From NCBI RefSeq assembly GCF_009905535.1, contig NZ_JAAALA010000019.1:1-64000 (forward strand): a DNA stretch of 64,000 bases, given 5' to 3'. The notes beneath the pieces were generated by a model. The model was not told the origin of the DNA. It saw nothing but the letters and a program-made list of their open reading frames with translations, and made no database searches. A program made the translations under genes and the position numbers. Source of the DNA: Caulobacter sp. SLTY. GTDB lineage: Bacteria > Pseudomonadota > Alphaproteobacteria > Caulobacterales > Caulobacteraceae. Shown in pieces: positions 43,379 through 51,026 of this stretch (positions are counted from its first letter, which is position 1; each line of letters starts with the position of its first letter).

Positions 43379-43447
43379 GGAGTGAAGGCTCGACCGTTTC
43401 GTTTTGGGACGGCCACAGGCTTTCAACCAACAGGGGGCAAGAAGCCC

Positions 43448-43834
43448 ATGGGCAATGACATCGACGTTCACCTCGGCCGGCGCCTGCGCCGCCGCCGTCG
43501 CCTTCTCGGCCTGACCCAGCAGCAGCTGGCCGGTTCCGTCGGCGTTCGCTTCCAGCAGATTCAGAAGTACGAATGCGGCGCCAACCGCATCTCCGCCGCC
43601 CGGCTGTGGCAGCTGTCCGAAGCCCTCGAGGTTCCGGTCGGCTACTTCTACGATGGCCTCTCCGAGACCGACCGTCCGCAGGTCGCCGCCAATGACGGCG
43701 AGGGCGGCGGCGAGATGTTCGCGCGAAAGGAGACGCTGGACCTGATCCGCGCCTACTACCAGCTGGGCGAGCGTCCGCGCCGCCGGCTGCTCGACCTCGC
43801 CAAGTCGCTGAACGGCGAGATCGAGGTCGCCTGA
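43448..43834 (+). CDS. XRE-family transcriptional regulator
   Basis: A 128-residue regulator with an N-terminal Cro/CI-type HTH, residues about 8-66 (HLGRRLRRRRRLLGLTQQQL, AGSVGVRFQQIQKYECGANR, ISAARLWQLSEALEVPVGYF). A short helical C-terminus follows (LDLIRAYYQLGERPRRRLLD). The very basic RRLRRRRRLLG helix is typical of an alphaproteobacterial subgroup. The ATG at 43448 replaces a longer frame from 43382. Targets are unknown. A terminator-like stem follows. Confidence 0.92.
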   Translation: MGNDIDVHLGRRLRRRRRLLGLTQQQLAGSVGVRFQQIQKYECGANRISAARLWQLSEALEVPVGYFYDGLSETDRPQVAANDGEGGGEMFARKETLDLIRAYYQLGERPRRRLLDLAKSLNGEIEVA

Positions 43835-43860
43835 CCTAGACCAGTAAGCTTGTGGCCAGG

Positions 43861-43890
43861 ACCGGGCCGGCGTGCCGCCGGCCCGGTTCT
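43861..43890 (+). terminator. Probable terminator of the XRE gene
   Basis: An 11-bp perfect stem (ACCGGGCCGGC at 43861-43871 with 43877-43887) is followed by TTCT. The T tract is short, so strength is uncertain. Confidence 0.65.
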
Positions 43891-44008
43891 CCCAGCAGGT
43901 TTACGCTTATCTTCGCGTCACGCTTGACGCACCCCCGTATTGCGCCGCACAAACCCGCCCGATCTTCAAACGGGCGCGATGACAGCCCAGCGCAAGGGGA
44001 ATGAATTC

Positions 44009-44914
44009 ATGGCCGACATCCGCTTCGACGGCAAAGTCGCGATCGTCACGGGCGCCGGTGGGGGCCTGGGCCGCCAGCACGCGCTGGAACTGGCCCGTCG
44101 CGGCGCCAAGGTGCTGGTCAACGACCTGGGCGGGTCGATGGACGGCTCGGGCGGCGGTTCCGACGCCGCGACCAAGGTGGTCGAAGAGATCAAGGCGCTC
44201 GGCGGTGAAGCCATCGCCAACGGCAGCAGCGTCACCGACGACGCGGGCGTGGCCCTGATGGTCAAGCAGGCGATGGACGCCTGGGGCCGCATCGACATCC
44301 TGATCGCCAACGCCGGTGTGCTGCGCGACAAGTCCTTCTCCAAGATGTCCATCGAGGACTTCGAGTTCGTTCTGAACGTTCACCTGCTGGGCACGGTCAA
44401 GCCGACCAAGGCCGTCTGGGAGATCATGAAGGAGCAGAACTACGGGCGGATCGTGGTCACCACCTCCTCGTCCGGCCTGTACGGCAACTTCGGCCAGTCC
44501 AACTATGGCGCGGCCAAGCTCGGCATCATCGGCTTCATGAACACCATCAAGCTCGAGGGCCAGAAGAACAACATCCACATCAACGCCATCAGCCCGGTGG
44601 CCGCCACCCGGATGACCGAAGGCCTGATGCCGCCGGAAGTGCTGGCCAAGCTGGCGCCGGAATACGTGACCCCGGGCGTGGTCTACCTGGCCTCGGACGA
44701 AGCCCCCACGGGCGCCATCCTGACCGCCGGCGCGGGCGTCTTCGCCCTGTCGCGGATCATCGAGACCGAGGGCGTCTACCTCGGCGAGGGCGGCCTGTCG
44801 GTGGAGGAGGTCCGCGACAACTGGGACAAGATCACTGGTGAGGAAGGCCAGAAGGCCTATTTCGCCGGCGGCGAACAGGGCCAGAAGTTCTTCCGCAAGA
44901 TGGCCGGCGGCTAA
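44009..44914 (+). CDS. Short-chain dehydrogenase, (3R)-hydroxyacyl-CoA dehydrogenase-like
   Basis: A 301-residue SDR related to the dehydrogenase part of peroxisomal multifunctional enzyme type 2. The cofactor loop is VTGAGGGLGRQHALELARRG near 14-33, then NDLGGSMDGSGGGSDAA (the extended insert of this subgroup) and NAGVLRDKSFSKM. The catalytic Ser-Tyr-Lys are in TTSSSGLYGNFGQSNYGAAK (near 151-170). The roughly 60-residue tail after the SDR fold is also typical. It probably acts in acyl-CoA beta-oxidation. A terminator follows. Confidence 0.92.
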   Translation: MADIRFDGKVAIVTGAGGGLGRQHALELARRGAKVLVNDLGGSMDGSGGGSDAATKVVEEIKALGGEAIANGSSVTDDAGVALMVKQAMDAWGRIDILIANAGVLRDKSFSKMSIEDFEFVLNVHLLGTVKPTKAVWEIMKEQNYGRIVVTTSSSGLYGNFGQSNYGAAKLGIIGFMNTIKLEGQKNNIHINAISPVAATRMTEGLMPPEVLAKLAPEYVTPGVVYLASDEAPTGAILTAGAGVFALSRIIETEGVYLGEGGLSVEEVRDNWDKITGEEGQKAYFAGGEQGQKFFRKMAGG

Positions 44915-44940
44915 ACCCCGCTTCATCGCGAGACACGGCG

Positions 44941-44974
44941 AGGGCCGGGCGGAAACGTCCGGCCCTTTGCTTTT
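44941..44974 (+). terminator. Intrinsic terminator of the SDR gene
   Basis: AGGGCCGG (44941-44948) pairs with CCGGCCCT (44959-44966), extended by two weaker pairs around a GGAAAC loop, and is followed by TTTGCTTTT. Confidence 0.82.
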
Positions 44975-44982
44975 GCGCGGCA

Positions 44983-45010
44983 TTGACAGGTTTATTGTAT
45001 GGCATACAAA
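44983..45010 (+). promoter_or_regulatory. Promoter and operator of the TetR-desaturase operon
   Basis: TTGACA (44983-44988), 16 bases, TACAAA (45005-45010) form a near-consensus promoter. TTGTATG-G-CATACAA (44995-45009) is a perfect 7+1+7 palindrome lying between and over the -10 box. The TetR ATG at 45017 is only seven bases after the -10, so the transcript should start at or beside the start codon (leaderless). Self-repression by the TetR product is the natural reading. Confidence 0.75.
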
Positions 45011-45016
45011 TAGTGC

Positions 45017-45631
45017 ATGTCGAAGGTGACGCCCTTGGCCGAGGTGCGCGCTGTCCGTGAGCCGGGCAAGCGGATGCGGTCGCGCCTGCTGGACGCGGCG
45101 GTGGAGCTGTTCAAGGCGCGCGGCCAGACGGCGGTGTCGGTGGCGGAGATCGCCACAGCGGCCGGGGCCTATCCCAGCCAGGTGACCTACTACTTCCGCA
45201 CCAAGGAGGCGCTGTTCGTCGAGGCCGCCTGCCGCGAGGTGCTGTACGTCGCCAGCCGGGCCGAGGCGTCCGCGGCGCAGGCGGCCACCGGGTCGGACTA
45301 CAACCGCCGGCTGGTTGAAGCGGTGGTCGGATCACCCGGCTTGGCGCTATTCGTGGAAGCCCTTTCGCTGACCCGCCGCCGGCAGGACCTCAGCCCCCTT
45401 ATCGAGCGTACGTTCGAGCGGCTGCACGGCGAGGGCGACCGCGCCTACGCCGAGACCCGCCGCCGGCGCGGCTGGACCGGCCCGGAGGACCCGGCGGTGA
45501 CCGCCCGCCGCTTCTGGACCCTGGCCCTGGGCGTGGCCCTGCGCGAGGGCGCCACCGAGGCAACGGTCCCGCAGGCCGTGGAAGAGATGATCGCCCTGCT
45601 CCGCCTTAGCCCCATCAAGGGAGCCGCCTGA
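45017..45631 (+). CDS. TetR-family regulator upstream of a desaturase
   Basis: A 204-residue repressor. The N-terminal TetR HTH spans about residues 20-65 (RLLDAAVELFKARGQTAVSV, AEIATAAGAYPSQVTYYFRT, KEALF). A helical ligand domain follows. It overlaps the desaturase gene (TGATG), so both are one operon. The perfect palindrome over the promoter suggests autoregulation, perhaps responding to acyl-CoA or membrane fatty acids, by analogy with FabR/DesT; the ligand is inference. There is no Shine-Dalgarno sequence, fitting a leaderless mRNA. Confidence 0.9.
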   Translation: MSKVTPLAEVRAVREPGKRMRSRLLDAAVELFKARGQTAVSVAEIATAAGAYPSQVTYYFRTKEALFVEAACREVLYVASRAEASAAQAATGSDYNRRLVEAVVGSPGLALFVEALSLTRRRQDLSPLIERTFERLHGEGDRAYAETRRRRGWTGPEDPAVTARRFWTLALGVALREGATEATVPQAVEEMIALLRLSPIKGAA

Positions 45632-46581
45632 TGGCCGCCGCCGCCCGAGTCGCCGCCAAGACCTATTTCACGACCGAAGAATGGGCGCCGTTGTCGGAGA
45701 AGTCACGCTGGAAGGGGCCGGCCCTGGTCGCCCACGCCTGGCTGGTCATCTTCGCGGCCGGGGCGATGGCGCTCGTATGGCCGATCACCATTCCCCTGGC
45801 GGTGATGATCATCGGGGCGCGGCAGCTGGGGCTGGCGATCCTGATGCACGACGCCGCCCACGGCGCCCTGCACCCCGACCTGAAGGTCAACGATTTCCTG
45901 GGCGACTATCTGACCCCCGGCGGGCTGGTCGCCTATCGCACCTACCACCTGGGCCACCACAAATTCGCCCAGCAGGGCGAGGACCCGGACCTGGCCCTCT
46001 CCGCCCCCTTCCCGATCACCCGCAAGTCCCTGTGGCGCAAGGTGGTCCGCGACCTGACCGGCCAGACCTACTACAAGCAGCGCTGGGCCGGGCTGGTGAA
46101 GACCCTGCGTGAACGCAAGCCGGACCAGCCCCTGTGGCCGATCCTCAGGAAGGCCGTGGTCAGCCGGCGCCGGTTCTTCATCGGCATGATCGCGACCGTC
46201 GCGGTCACCGCGCCATTCGGCTTCTGGTGGGCTTGGCCGGTGCTGTGGCTGCTGCCCCAGGCCACCTGGCTGCCCCTGGTCACCCGCCTGCGCAACATCG
46301 CCGAGCACGCCTGCATCGCCAAGGACGAGCCCGACCCGCTGCGCCATGCCCGCACGACCAAGGCCAACTTGATCGAGCGAGCCCTGCTGGCCCCCTACTA
46401 TGTAAACTACCACTGTGAGCACCACATGTTCATGCATGTGCCCTGCTACAACCTGCCCAGGGCCCATCGCCTGCTCAAGCAGAAGGGCGTGATGCCCGGC
46501 ATGCTGACCGCGCCGGGCTATTGGGATGTGTTCAAGCTGGCGTCCAGCAAGCCGGAGAAGGCGACGCTGGCAGCCGCCTAG
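45631..46581 (+). CDS. Membrane fatty acid desaturase
   Basis: A 316-residue di-iron membrane desaturase of the FA_desaturase superfamily. The three histidine boxes are HDAAH (near 73), HLGHH (near 107) and HCEHH (near 257). Hydrophobic pairs at about 31-65 and 185-215 span the membrane. Regioselectivity cannot be read from sequence; beta-carotene ketolase or hydroxylase is less likely because the pattern HxxxH-HxxHH-HxxHH with this spacing is that of acyl desaturases. It is second in the TetR operon. Confidence 0.9.
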   Translation: MAAAARVAAKTYFTTEEWAPLSEKSRWKGPALVAHAWLVIFAAGAMALVWPITIPLAVMIIGARQLGLAILMHDAAHGALHPDLKVNDFLGDYLTPGGLVAYRTYHLGHHKFAQQGEDPDLALSAPFPITRKSLWRKVVRDLTGQTYYKQRWAGLVKTLRERKPDQPLWPILRKAVVSRRRFFIGMIATVAVTAPFGFWWAWPVLWLLPQATWLPLVTRLRNIAEHACIAKDEPDPLRHARTTKANLIERALLAPYYVNYHCEHHMFMHVPCYNLPRAHRLLKQKGVMPGMLTAPGYWDVFKLASSKPEKATLAAA

Positions 46582-46940
46582 TCCGCCTTCTGGTAGGCCT
46601 GGAAGGTGCAGGCCTTGGCGTCGACCGGGACGAAGATGGTGCCTTCCTGGTCGGTGTCCTTGAACACCAGCACGCCCTCGAACTCACCGGCCTTTTCTAG
46701 GAAGGAAAGGTCGAACTCACCGAACACTCGGGGGCTCCCCTGCCGCTTGTAGCTGGCCCCGTCGATCGTGACCGGGCGGCCTTGGGCGTACCAGGGCTTG
46801 CCCTGGGCTCCGGCGTAGGGCGCGCCGTCCTTGCGAACGGTGGGCTTGTTCTTGGCGGTGTCGAGGGTGCAGGCCTGGGCGGAGCCGGCGGCGGCGACGA
46901 GGCCCAGGCAGAGGGCGAGGCTGATGGCTGTCCTGTTCAT
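46578..46940 (-). CDS. Small exported protein of unknown function
   Basis: A 120-residue protein with a signal peptide (NRTAISLALCLGLVAAAGSA). The mature part has two Cys (ACTLDTAKNK and AKACTFQAY) and conserved-looking GAPYAGAQGKPWYAQGRPVT, FGEFDLSFLEKAGEFEGVLV (in parts) and EGTIFVPVD. I do not recognise a family. It converges on the desaturase with a four-base stop overlap. The 210 bases upstream (46941-47150) show no further gene. Confidence 0.7.
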   Translation of the reverse strand: MNRTAISLALCLGLVAAAGSAQACTLDTAKNKPTVRKDGAPYAGAQGKPWYAQGRPVTIDGASYKRQGSPRVFGEFDLSFLEKAGEFEGVLVFKDTDQEGTIFVPVDAKACTFQAYQKAD

Positions 46941-47150
46941 AGACGTTTCCCGTGTTCTTGATTGCGGGGCGACCGGAAGGACTGCACGCGGGCCGCCACG
47001 AGGTTTGGCAATGTGGGTGGCTCACCCTCCGCATCTGGCTGAGGGCGATAGGGTGGCGGGCGCCAGGACAGACCTGGAACGCATGGCAGTACCCCCGATG
47101 ACCGACTCTCTCAGGAGCCGACGCCGTTTTATACCATGGTTCGCCGAGGC

Positions 47151-48152
47151 TTAGACAAGAGCCCGCGCGGCCTGTTCGAAGGCCCTTGCGGCCGGGCTTT
47201 GTGAGCCGGCGGCGGTCAGCGGCGTCCCTGCGTCGCCGGCCTCTCGCAGGGGGATTTCCAGCGGCACCTCGGCCAGGAGGGGAACGGAGAGGCGCTCCGC
47301 CTCCGCCGCCGCCCCGCCTTGGCCGAAGATGGGCAGGCGGGCGCCGTCGGGCCCTTCAAACCAGGCCATGTTCTCGATCACGCCCAAGATCGGCGTGCCG
47401 GTCTTGGCGAACATCGCGGCGGCGCGGCGGGCGTCGATCAGGGCGATTTCCTGGGGCGTGGAGACCAGCACCACGCCGTCGATGCCGAGCTTCTGAACCA
47501 GGGTCAGGTGGATGTCGCCGGTGCCGGGAGGCAGGTCGACGATCAGCAGGTCGAGGGGCGCCTCGGCGGTGCCCCAGCGAACGTCCTGCACCATCTGGCG
47601 CACGGCGCTGGAGGCCATCGGGCCGCGCCAGATCATGGGTGAGCCCTCGGCAACCATGAAGCCGATGCTCATCAGCTTCACCCCGTGGGCGAACAGGGGC
47701 TCCAGCTTGCCATCGACGAAGCTGGGCTCGTCGGCGATGCCCATCATCTTCGGCGCCGAGGGGCCATAGACATCCGCGTCGAGCAGCCCGACCTTCAATC
47801 CCAGCCTGGCGAGGGCGCAGGCCAGGTTGACCGAGACGGTGGACTTGCCCACCCCGCCCTTGCCGCTGGCCACGGCGATGACCCGCTTCACATGGTCCGG
47901 CCGCGCGGCCTCGGACGCCTTGGGCTCGGCAGCGTGATCGGGGCTGAGGCGGGCGGTCTTGCGGGGCCGAGCGCCGGCGGGCGGGGCCTCGGCGGTCAGC
48001 ACCACCTGGGCGCGGGTCACGCCCGGCAGGCCCGCCAGAACTTTTTCGGCCGCCTCACGGACGGCGGCGTAGGAGGGCGCGGCGGCGGCGAACCCCAGGG
48101 TCCGGGGTTGGCGTTGTCGTTCCAGGGCATGGACTAGGTGATGTTCCGTCAC
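47151..48152 (-). CDS. mrp: Mrp/ApbC-type Fe-S cluster carrier ATPase with displaced 5' end
   Basis: Mrp (ApbC) is a P-loop ATPase that carries [4Fe-4S] clusters to apoproteins. The ATPase body is intact: deviant Walker A SGKGGVGKSTVS near residue 96 of this frame, LLDADVYGPSAP, LIVDLPPGTGDIHLTL. The N-terminal MIP18/DUF59 domain is not intact. Only its last part (YAAVREAAEKVLAGLPGVTR) is present, and the DP-x-x-G-x-D-I segment is missing. The only in-frame start (GTG 48152) runs through a misplaced hflK start in another frame and has no ribosome-binding site. The true start appears to lie on the other strand at 48230. Confidence 0.85.
   Translation of the reverse strand: MTEHHLVHALERQRQPRTLGFAAAAPSYAAVREAAEKVLAGLPGVTRAQVVLTAEAPPAGARPRKTARLSPDHAAEPKASEAARPDHVKRVIAVASGKGGVGKSTVSVNLACALARLGLKVGLLDADVYGPSAPKMMGIADEPSFVDGKLEPLFAHGVKLMSIGFMVAEGSPMIWRGPMASSAVRQMVQDVRWGTAEAPLDLLIVDLPPGTGDIHLTLVQKLGIDGVVLVSTPQEIALIDARRAAAMFAKTGTPILGVIENMAWFEGPDGARLPIFGQGGAAAEAERLSVPLLAEVPLEIPLREAGDAGTPLTAAGSQSPAARAFEQAARALV
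48017..48130 (-). pseudogene. Displaced hflK 5' end (MPWNDNANPGPWGSPPP) in front of mrp
   Basis: From an ATG at 48130 on the minus strand the frame reads MPWNDNANPGPWGSPPP, the hallmark start of alphaproteobacterial HflK. After about 48082 it runs out of frame into the mrp body and stops at a TGA (48019-48017), giving a 37-residue chimera. It should belong to the plus-strand hflK gene beginning some 150 bases away. Confidence 0.75.
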
Positions 48153-48229
48153 TTGAGGGCGGGCCGGTTGATAACCGGGCTGTAGAAGCGGATATGAGGC
48201 GGCACAGTCGTCAACGCAAGCTGAACCGA

Positions 48230-48313
48230 ATGACCGATGCGCCCGCCCTCGACCGTGAAACCGTGCTCGCCGCCCCCAGTCGAACGGCGAAGGCGTCGAC
48301 CTCAATGAGGTGA
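48230..48313 (+). pseudogene. Displaced mrp-like 5' end in front of hflK
   Basis: From an ATG at 48230 the plus strand reads MTDAPALDRETVLAA, which looks like the first helix of an Mrp/ApbC DUF59 domain. It then continues out of frame into hflK sequence and stops at 48311-48313. That TGA overlaps the GTG (48310) of the hflK remainder, which could allow coupled re-initiation. Confidence 0.6.
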
Positions 48314-49293
48314 TCGAGCGCTGGACCGCCCGCCTGCGCGGCCTGCTGGGTGGCGGCGGCGGCCAGCCCGGCGGCCAGGAAGAGGCCATCCGGCGCTACG
48401 CTCCGCTCGTCGGCGGCGCCCTGGTGGCCCTCTACTTCTTCTCCGGGATCATCATTGTCAGCGCCAAGCAGGAGGCCGTGGTCACCACCTTCGGCGCCTA
48501 CACGCGCAGCTACGGCCCCGGCATCGGCTATCACCTGCCGATCTTCGAGCGGTCGCAGCTGGTCGATATCACCACCATCAACGAGACCACCGTCGGCGGT
48601 CAGAAGGCCGGTTCGGTGCCCGCCGAAAGCCTGATGCTGACGGGCGACGAGAACATCGTCGACCTGGCCTTCGCGGTGAACTGGCGCGTATCCGACCCGC
48701 GCAAGTTCCTGTTCAACATCGACAACACCCGCGACACCGTGAAGGCGGTGGCCGAGAGCGCCATGCGCGAAGTGGTCGGCCGCAGCCAGCTGGACCCGAT
48801 CATCTCCACCGGTCGCGGCAAGGTCCAAGCCGACGCCCAGTCGCTGATGCAGCGCATCCTCGATGACTATGACGCCGGGGTGATCATCGACAGCGTGCAG
48901 ATCCGCGACGCCCAGCCGCCGCAACAGGTCATCGCCGCCTTCCAGGACGTGGCCACGGCCGGTCAGAACTTCCAAGCCCGGATCAACGAGGCCGGCGGCC
49001 AGGCGGCGAAAATCCGCCAGGAGGCCCTCGGCTACAAGGCCCAGGTGGTCAATGAGGCGCGAGGCGAGGCCGAGCGCTTCAACCAGATCTATGAGCAGTA
49101 CCGGCTGGCCCCGGGCGTGACCCGCGAGCGGCTGTACATCGAAACCATGGAACGGGTTCTGGCCAAGTCCAACAAGGTGATCATCGACGGCAAGGGGGTG
49201 ACCGCGCCCATCGTTCTGTCGCCCGACGCCTTCAAGCCACGAAATCCGACCCCGACGACGGCAGCGCCGCGCGCGCCGGGAGCCGCCCAATGA
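48310..49293 (+). CDS. hflK: HflK, modulator of FtsH protease (5' end displaced)
   Basis: HflK is an SPFH-domain inner-membrane protein that assembles with HflC around FtsH. Present are the transmembrane helix (APLVGGALVALYFFSGIIIV, near residue 31), the SPFH core (EAVVTTFGAYTRSYGPGIGY, LTGDENIVDLAFAVNWRVSD) and RERLYIETMERVLAKSNKVI. Coding sense extends upstream in frame (QSNGEGVDLNE, 48277-48309) with no start before a TGA at 48256. The native start and Pro-rich N-terminus are therefore not in place; GTG 48310 is the first usable start. It overlaps hflC by four bases. Confidence 0.88.
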   Translation: MIERWTARLRGLLGGGGGQPGGQEEAIRRYAPLVGGALVALYFFSGIIIVSAKQEAVVTTFGAYTRSYGPGIGYHLPIFERSQLVDITTINETTVGGQKAGSVPAESLMLTGDENIVDLAFAVNWRVSDPRKFLFNIDNTRDTVKAVAESAMREVVGRSQLDPIISTGRGKVQADAQSLMQRILDDYDAGVIIDSVQIRDAQPPQQVIAAFQDVATAGQNFQARINEAGGQAAKIRQEALGYKAQVVNEARGEAERFNQIYEQYRLAPGVTRERLYIETMERVLAKSNKVIIDGKGVTAPIVLSPDAFKPRNPTPTTAAPRAPGAAQ

Positions 49294-50150
49294 ACCGCAA
49301 TACCCTGACCCTTGGCGCCATTGCCGTCGGCGCGCTGCTGCTGGTGGCCAGCCAGACCTTCTATGTGCTCGACCAGACCCAGCAGGCGGTCGTTATCCAG
49401 CTGGGTAAGGTGGTGCGGGTGGTTAACTCGCCGGCCAACCCTGGCCCTGGCCTGCAGGCCAAGTGGCCGTTCACCGAAAGCATCGTGGTCTTCGACAAGC
49501 GAAACCAGATGCTGGAGTCGAACCAGGAAGAGATCATCGCCGGCAACCAGGAACGGCTGATGGTCGACGCCTTCATCCGATACCGGATCCGCGATCCCTA
49601 CCGCTACTTCACCGCCCTGGGGAACGCCGAGACGGCCCGCAGCCGACTGGAACAGCGCCTCAACGCCGCCCTGCGCCAGGCGTTGGGCACGGCCAATTCG
49701 GAGGACATCATCTCGTCACGCCGCTCGGAGTTGATGAAGATCATCCAAGCCAACCTGATCTCTCAGGCCAACAGTTCGCGCCTGGGCATCGAGATCATCG
49801 ACGTGCGGATCAAGCGCGCCGACCTGCCGGTGGCCAACCAGGAAGCCGTCTACGAGCGGATGCAGACCGCCCGCCAGCAGGAAGCCACCCGCATCCGCGC
49901 CGAGGGCGAACAGCGCCGCCGCGAGATCGTCGCCCAGGCGACGGGCGACGCCGAGCGCATCCGAGGTGAGGGCGACGCCGAACGGGCCAAGCTGTTCGCC
50001 GACAGCTTCGGCAAGGACGCGAACTTCGCCGCCTTCTACCGTTCAATGCGCGCCTATGAGACCAGCATGGGCCAGGGCGACGCCACCCTGGTGCTGTCGC
50101 CCGACAGCGACTTCTTCAAGTACTTCGGTCGCGGCCCCAACGCCCAGTAG
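49290..50150 (+). CDS. hflC: HflC, modulator of FtsH protease
   Basis: The 286-residue SPFH-family partner of HflK. It has an N-terminal signal anchor (LTLGAIAVGALLLVASQTFY), VLDQTQQAVVIQLGKVVRVV, NQERLMVDAFIRYRIRDPYR (in parts), GIEIIDVRIKRADLP, then a coiled-coil with ERMQTARQQEATRIRAEGEQ. The ending is SPDSDFFKYFGRG. The ATG at 49290 overlaps the hflK TGA. Its stop abuts the convergent serB gene. Confidence 0.95.
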   Translation: MNRNTLTLGAIAVGALLLVASQTFYVLDQTQQAVVIQLGKVVRVVNSPANPGPGLQAKWPFTESIVVFDKRNQMLESNQEEIIAGNQERLMVDAFIRYRIRDPYRYFTALGNAETARSRLEQRLNAALRQALGTANSEDIISSRRSELMKIIQANLISQANSSRLGIEIIDVRIKRADLPVANQEAVYERMQTARQQEATRIRAEGEQRRREIVAQATGDAERIRGEGDAERAKLFADSFGKDANFAAFYRSMRAYETSMGQGDATLVLSPDSDFFKYFGRGPNAQ

Positions 50151-51026
50151 TCAGTCGGCGGCGAAGGCCTCGGCCCGGTAGCCCTGGAAGTAGAGCAGCG
50201 CGGTGAGATCGGCGTGATCGACCCGCGCATGCGCCTGGGCGGCCACGACCGGCTTTGCGCGGTAGGCCACCCCAAGGCCGGCCGCCTCGATCATCGCCAG
50301 GTCGTTGGCCCCGTCGCCGACCGCCAGTGTCTGGCTGAGGTTGAGGCCCAGGGCCACCGCCTCGCCCCGCAGCGACGCCAGCTTGGCCTCGCGGCCCAGG
50401 ATCGGCTCGCCGACCAGGCCGGTCAACGCCGCACCATCTTCAAGCAGGGTGTTGGCCCGGTCTTCATGGAACCCGGCGGCGGCGGCTACGCGCTGGGTGA
50501 AAAAGGTGAAGCCGCCCGAGACCAGCAGGCAGCGAGCGCCGTGGGCGGCCATGGTGCGGACAAGGGCGTGGGCGCCGGGATTGAGCCGCACCCGCTCGTC
50601 GTAGCAGCGCTGCAGGGCCGCCAGGTCCAGCCCCTTCAGCATGGCCACCCGCTCACGCAGGGCGCCCTCGAAGGCCAGCTCGCCGCGCATGGCCCGCTCG
50701 GTGATTTCGGACACCTGCGCCTTCACGCCGGCGAAGTCGGCCAGTTCATCCAGGCATTCGCAGCCGATGATGGTCGAGTCCATGTCGGCGATGAGCAGAC
50801 GCTTTGCCCGACCCTCCGCCGGCTGGACGCAGTGGTCGACGGGCAGGTCGGCGACCAGCCGATCGACCTCGCCGCGGAGGTCGGACAGCGCACCCTCGAC
50901 GCTCAGGTCGAGGGCGCCGGGGCCGAGTTCGCCCTCGGCTTGGGCGCCGGTCTTGCGACGAACGAGGACGGAAGCCACCGAGACGGCTTGCGGATCGGGG
51001 CTGACCAGGGTGATGGATAGGCGCAT
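50151..51026 (-). CDS. serB: Phosphoserine phosphatase
   Basis: SerB dephosphorylates phosphoserine, the last step of serine synthesis. The 291-residue product has an N-terminal region of about 80 residues followed by the HAD fold. The nucleophile is in [14 protein letters not shown] near 79-92, motif II in [15 protein letters not shown], and motifs III-IV in [11 protein letters not shown] and [20 protein letters not shown] (in parts). The ATG at 51026 follows GGGGCTCC. It overlaps the miaA start codon on the other strand (CATG). Confidence 0.95.
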   Translation of the reverse strand: MRLSITLVSPDPQAVSVASVLVRRKTGAQAEGELGPGALDLSVEGALSDLRGEVDRLVADLPVDHCVQPAEGRAKRLLIADMDSTIIGCECLDELADFAGVKAQVSEITERAMRGELAFEGALRERVAMLKGLDLAALQRCYDERVRLNPGAHALVRTMAAHGARCLLVSGGFTFFTQRVAAAAGFHEDRANTLLEDGAALTGLVGEPILGREAKLASLRGEAVALGLNLSQTLAVGDGANDLAMIEAAGLGVAYRAKPVVAAQAHARVDHADLTALLYFQGYRAEAFAAD

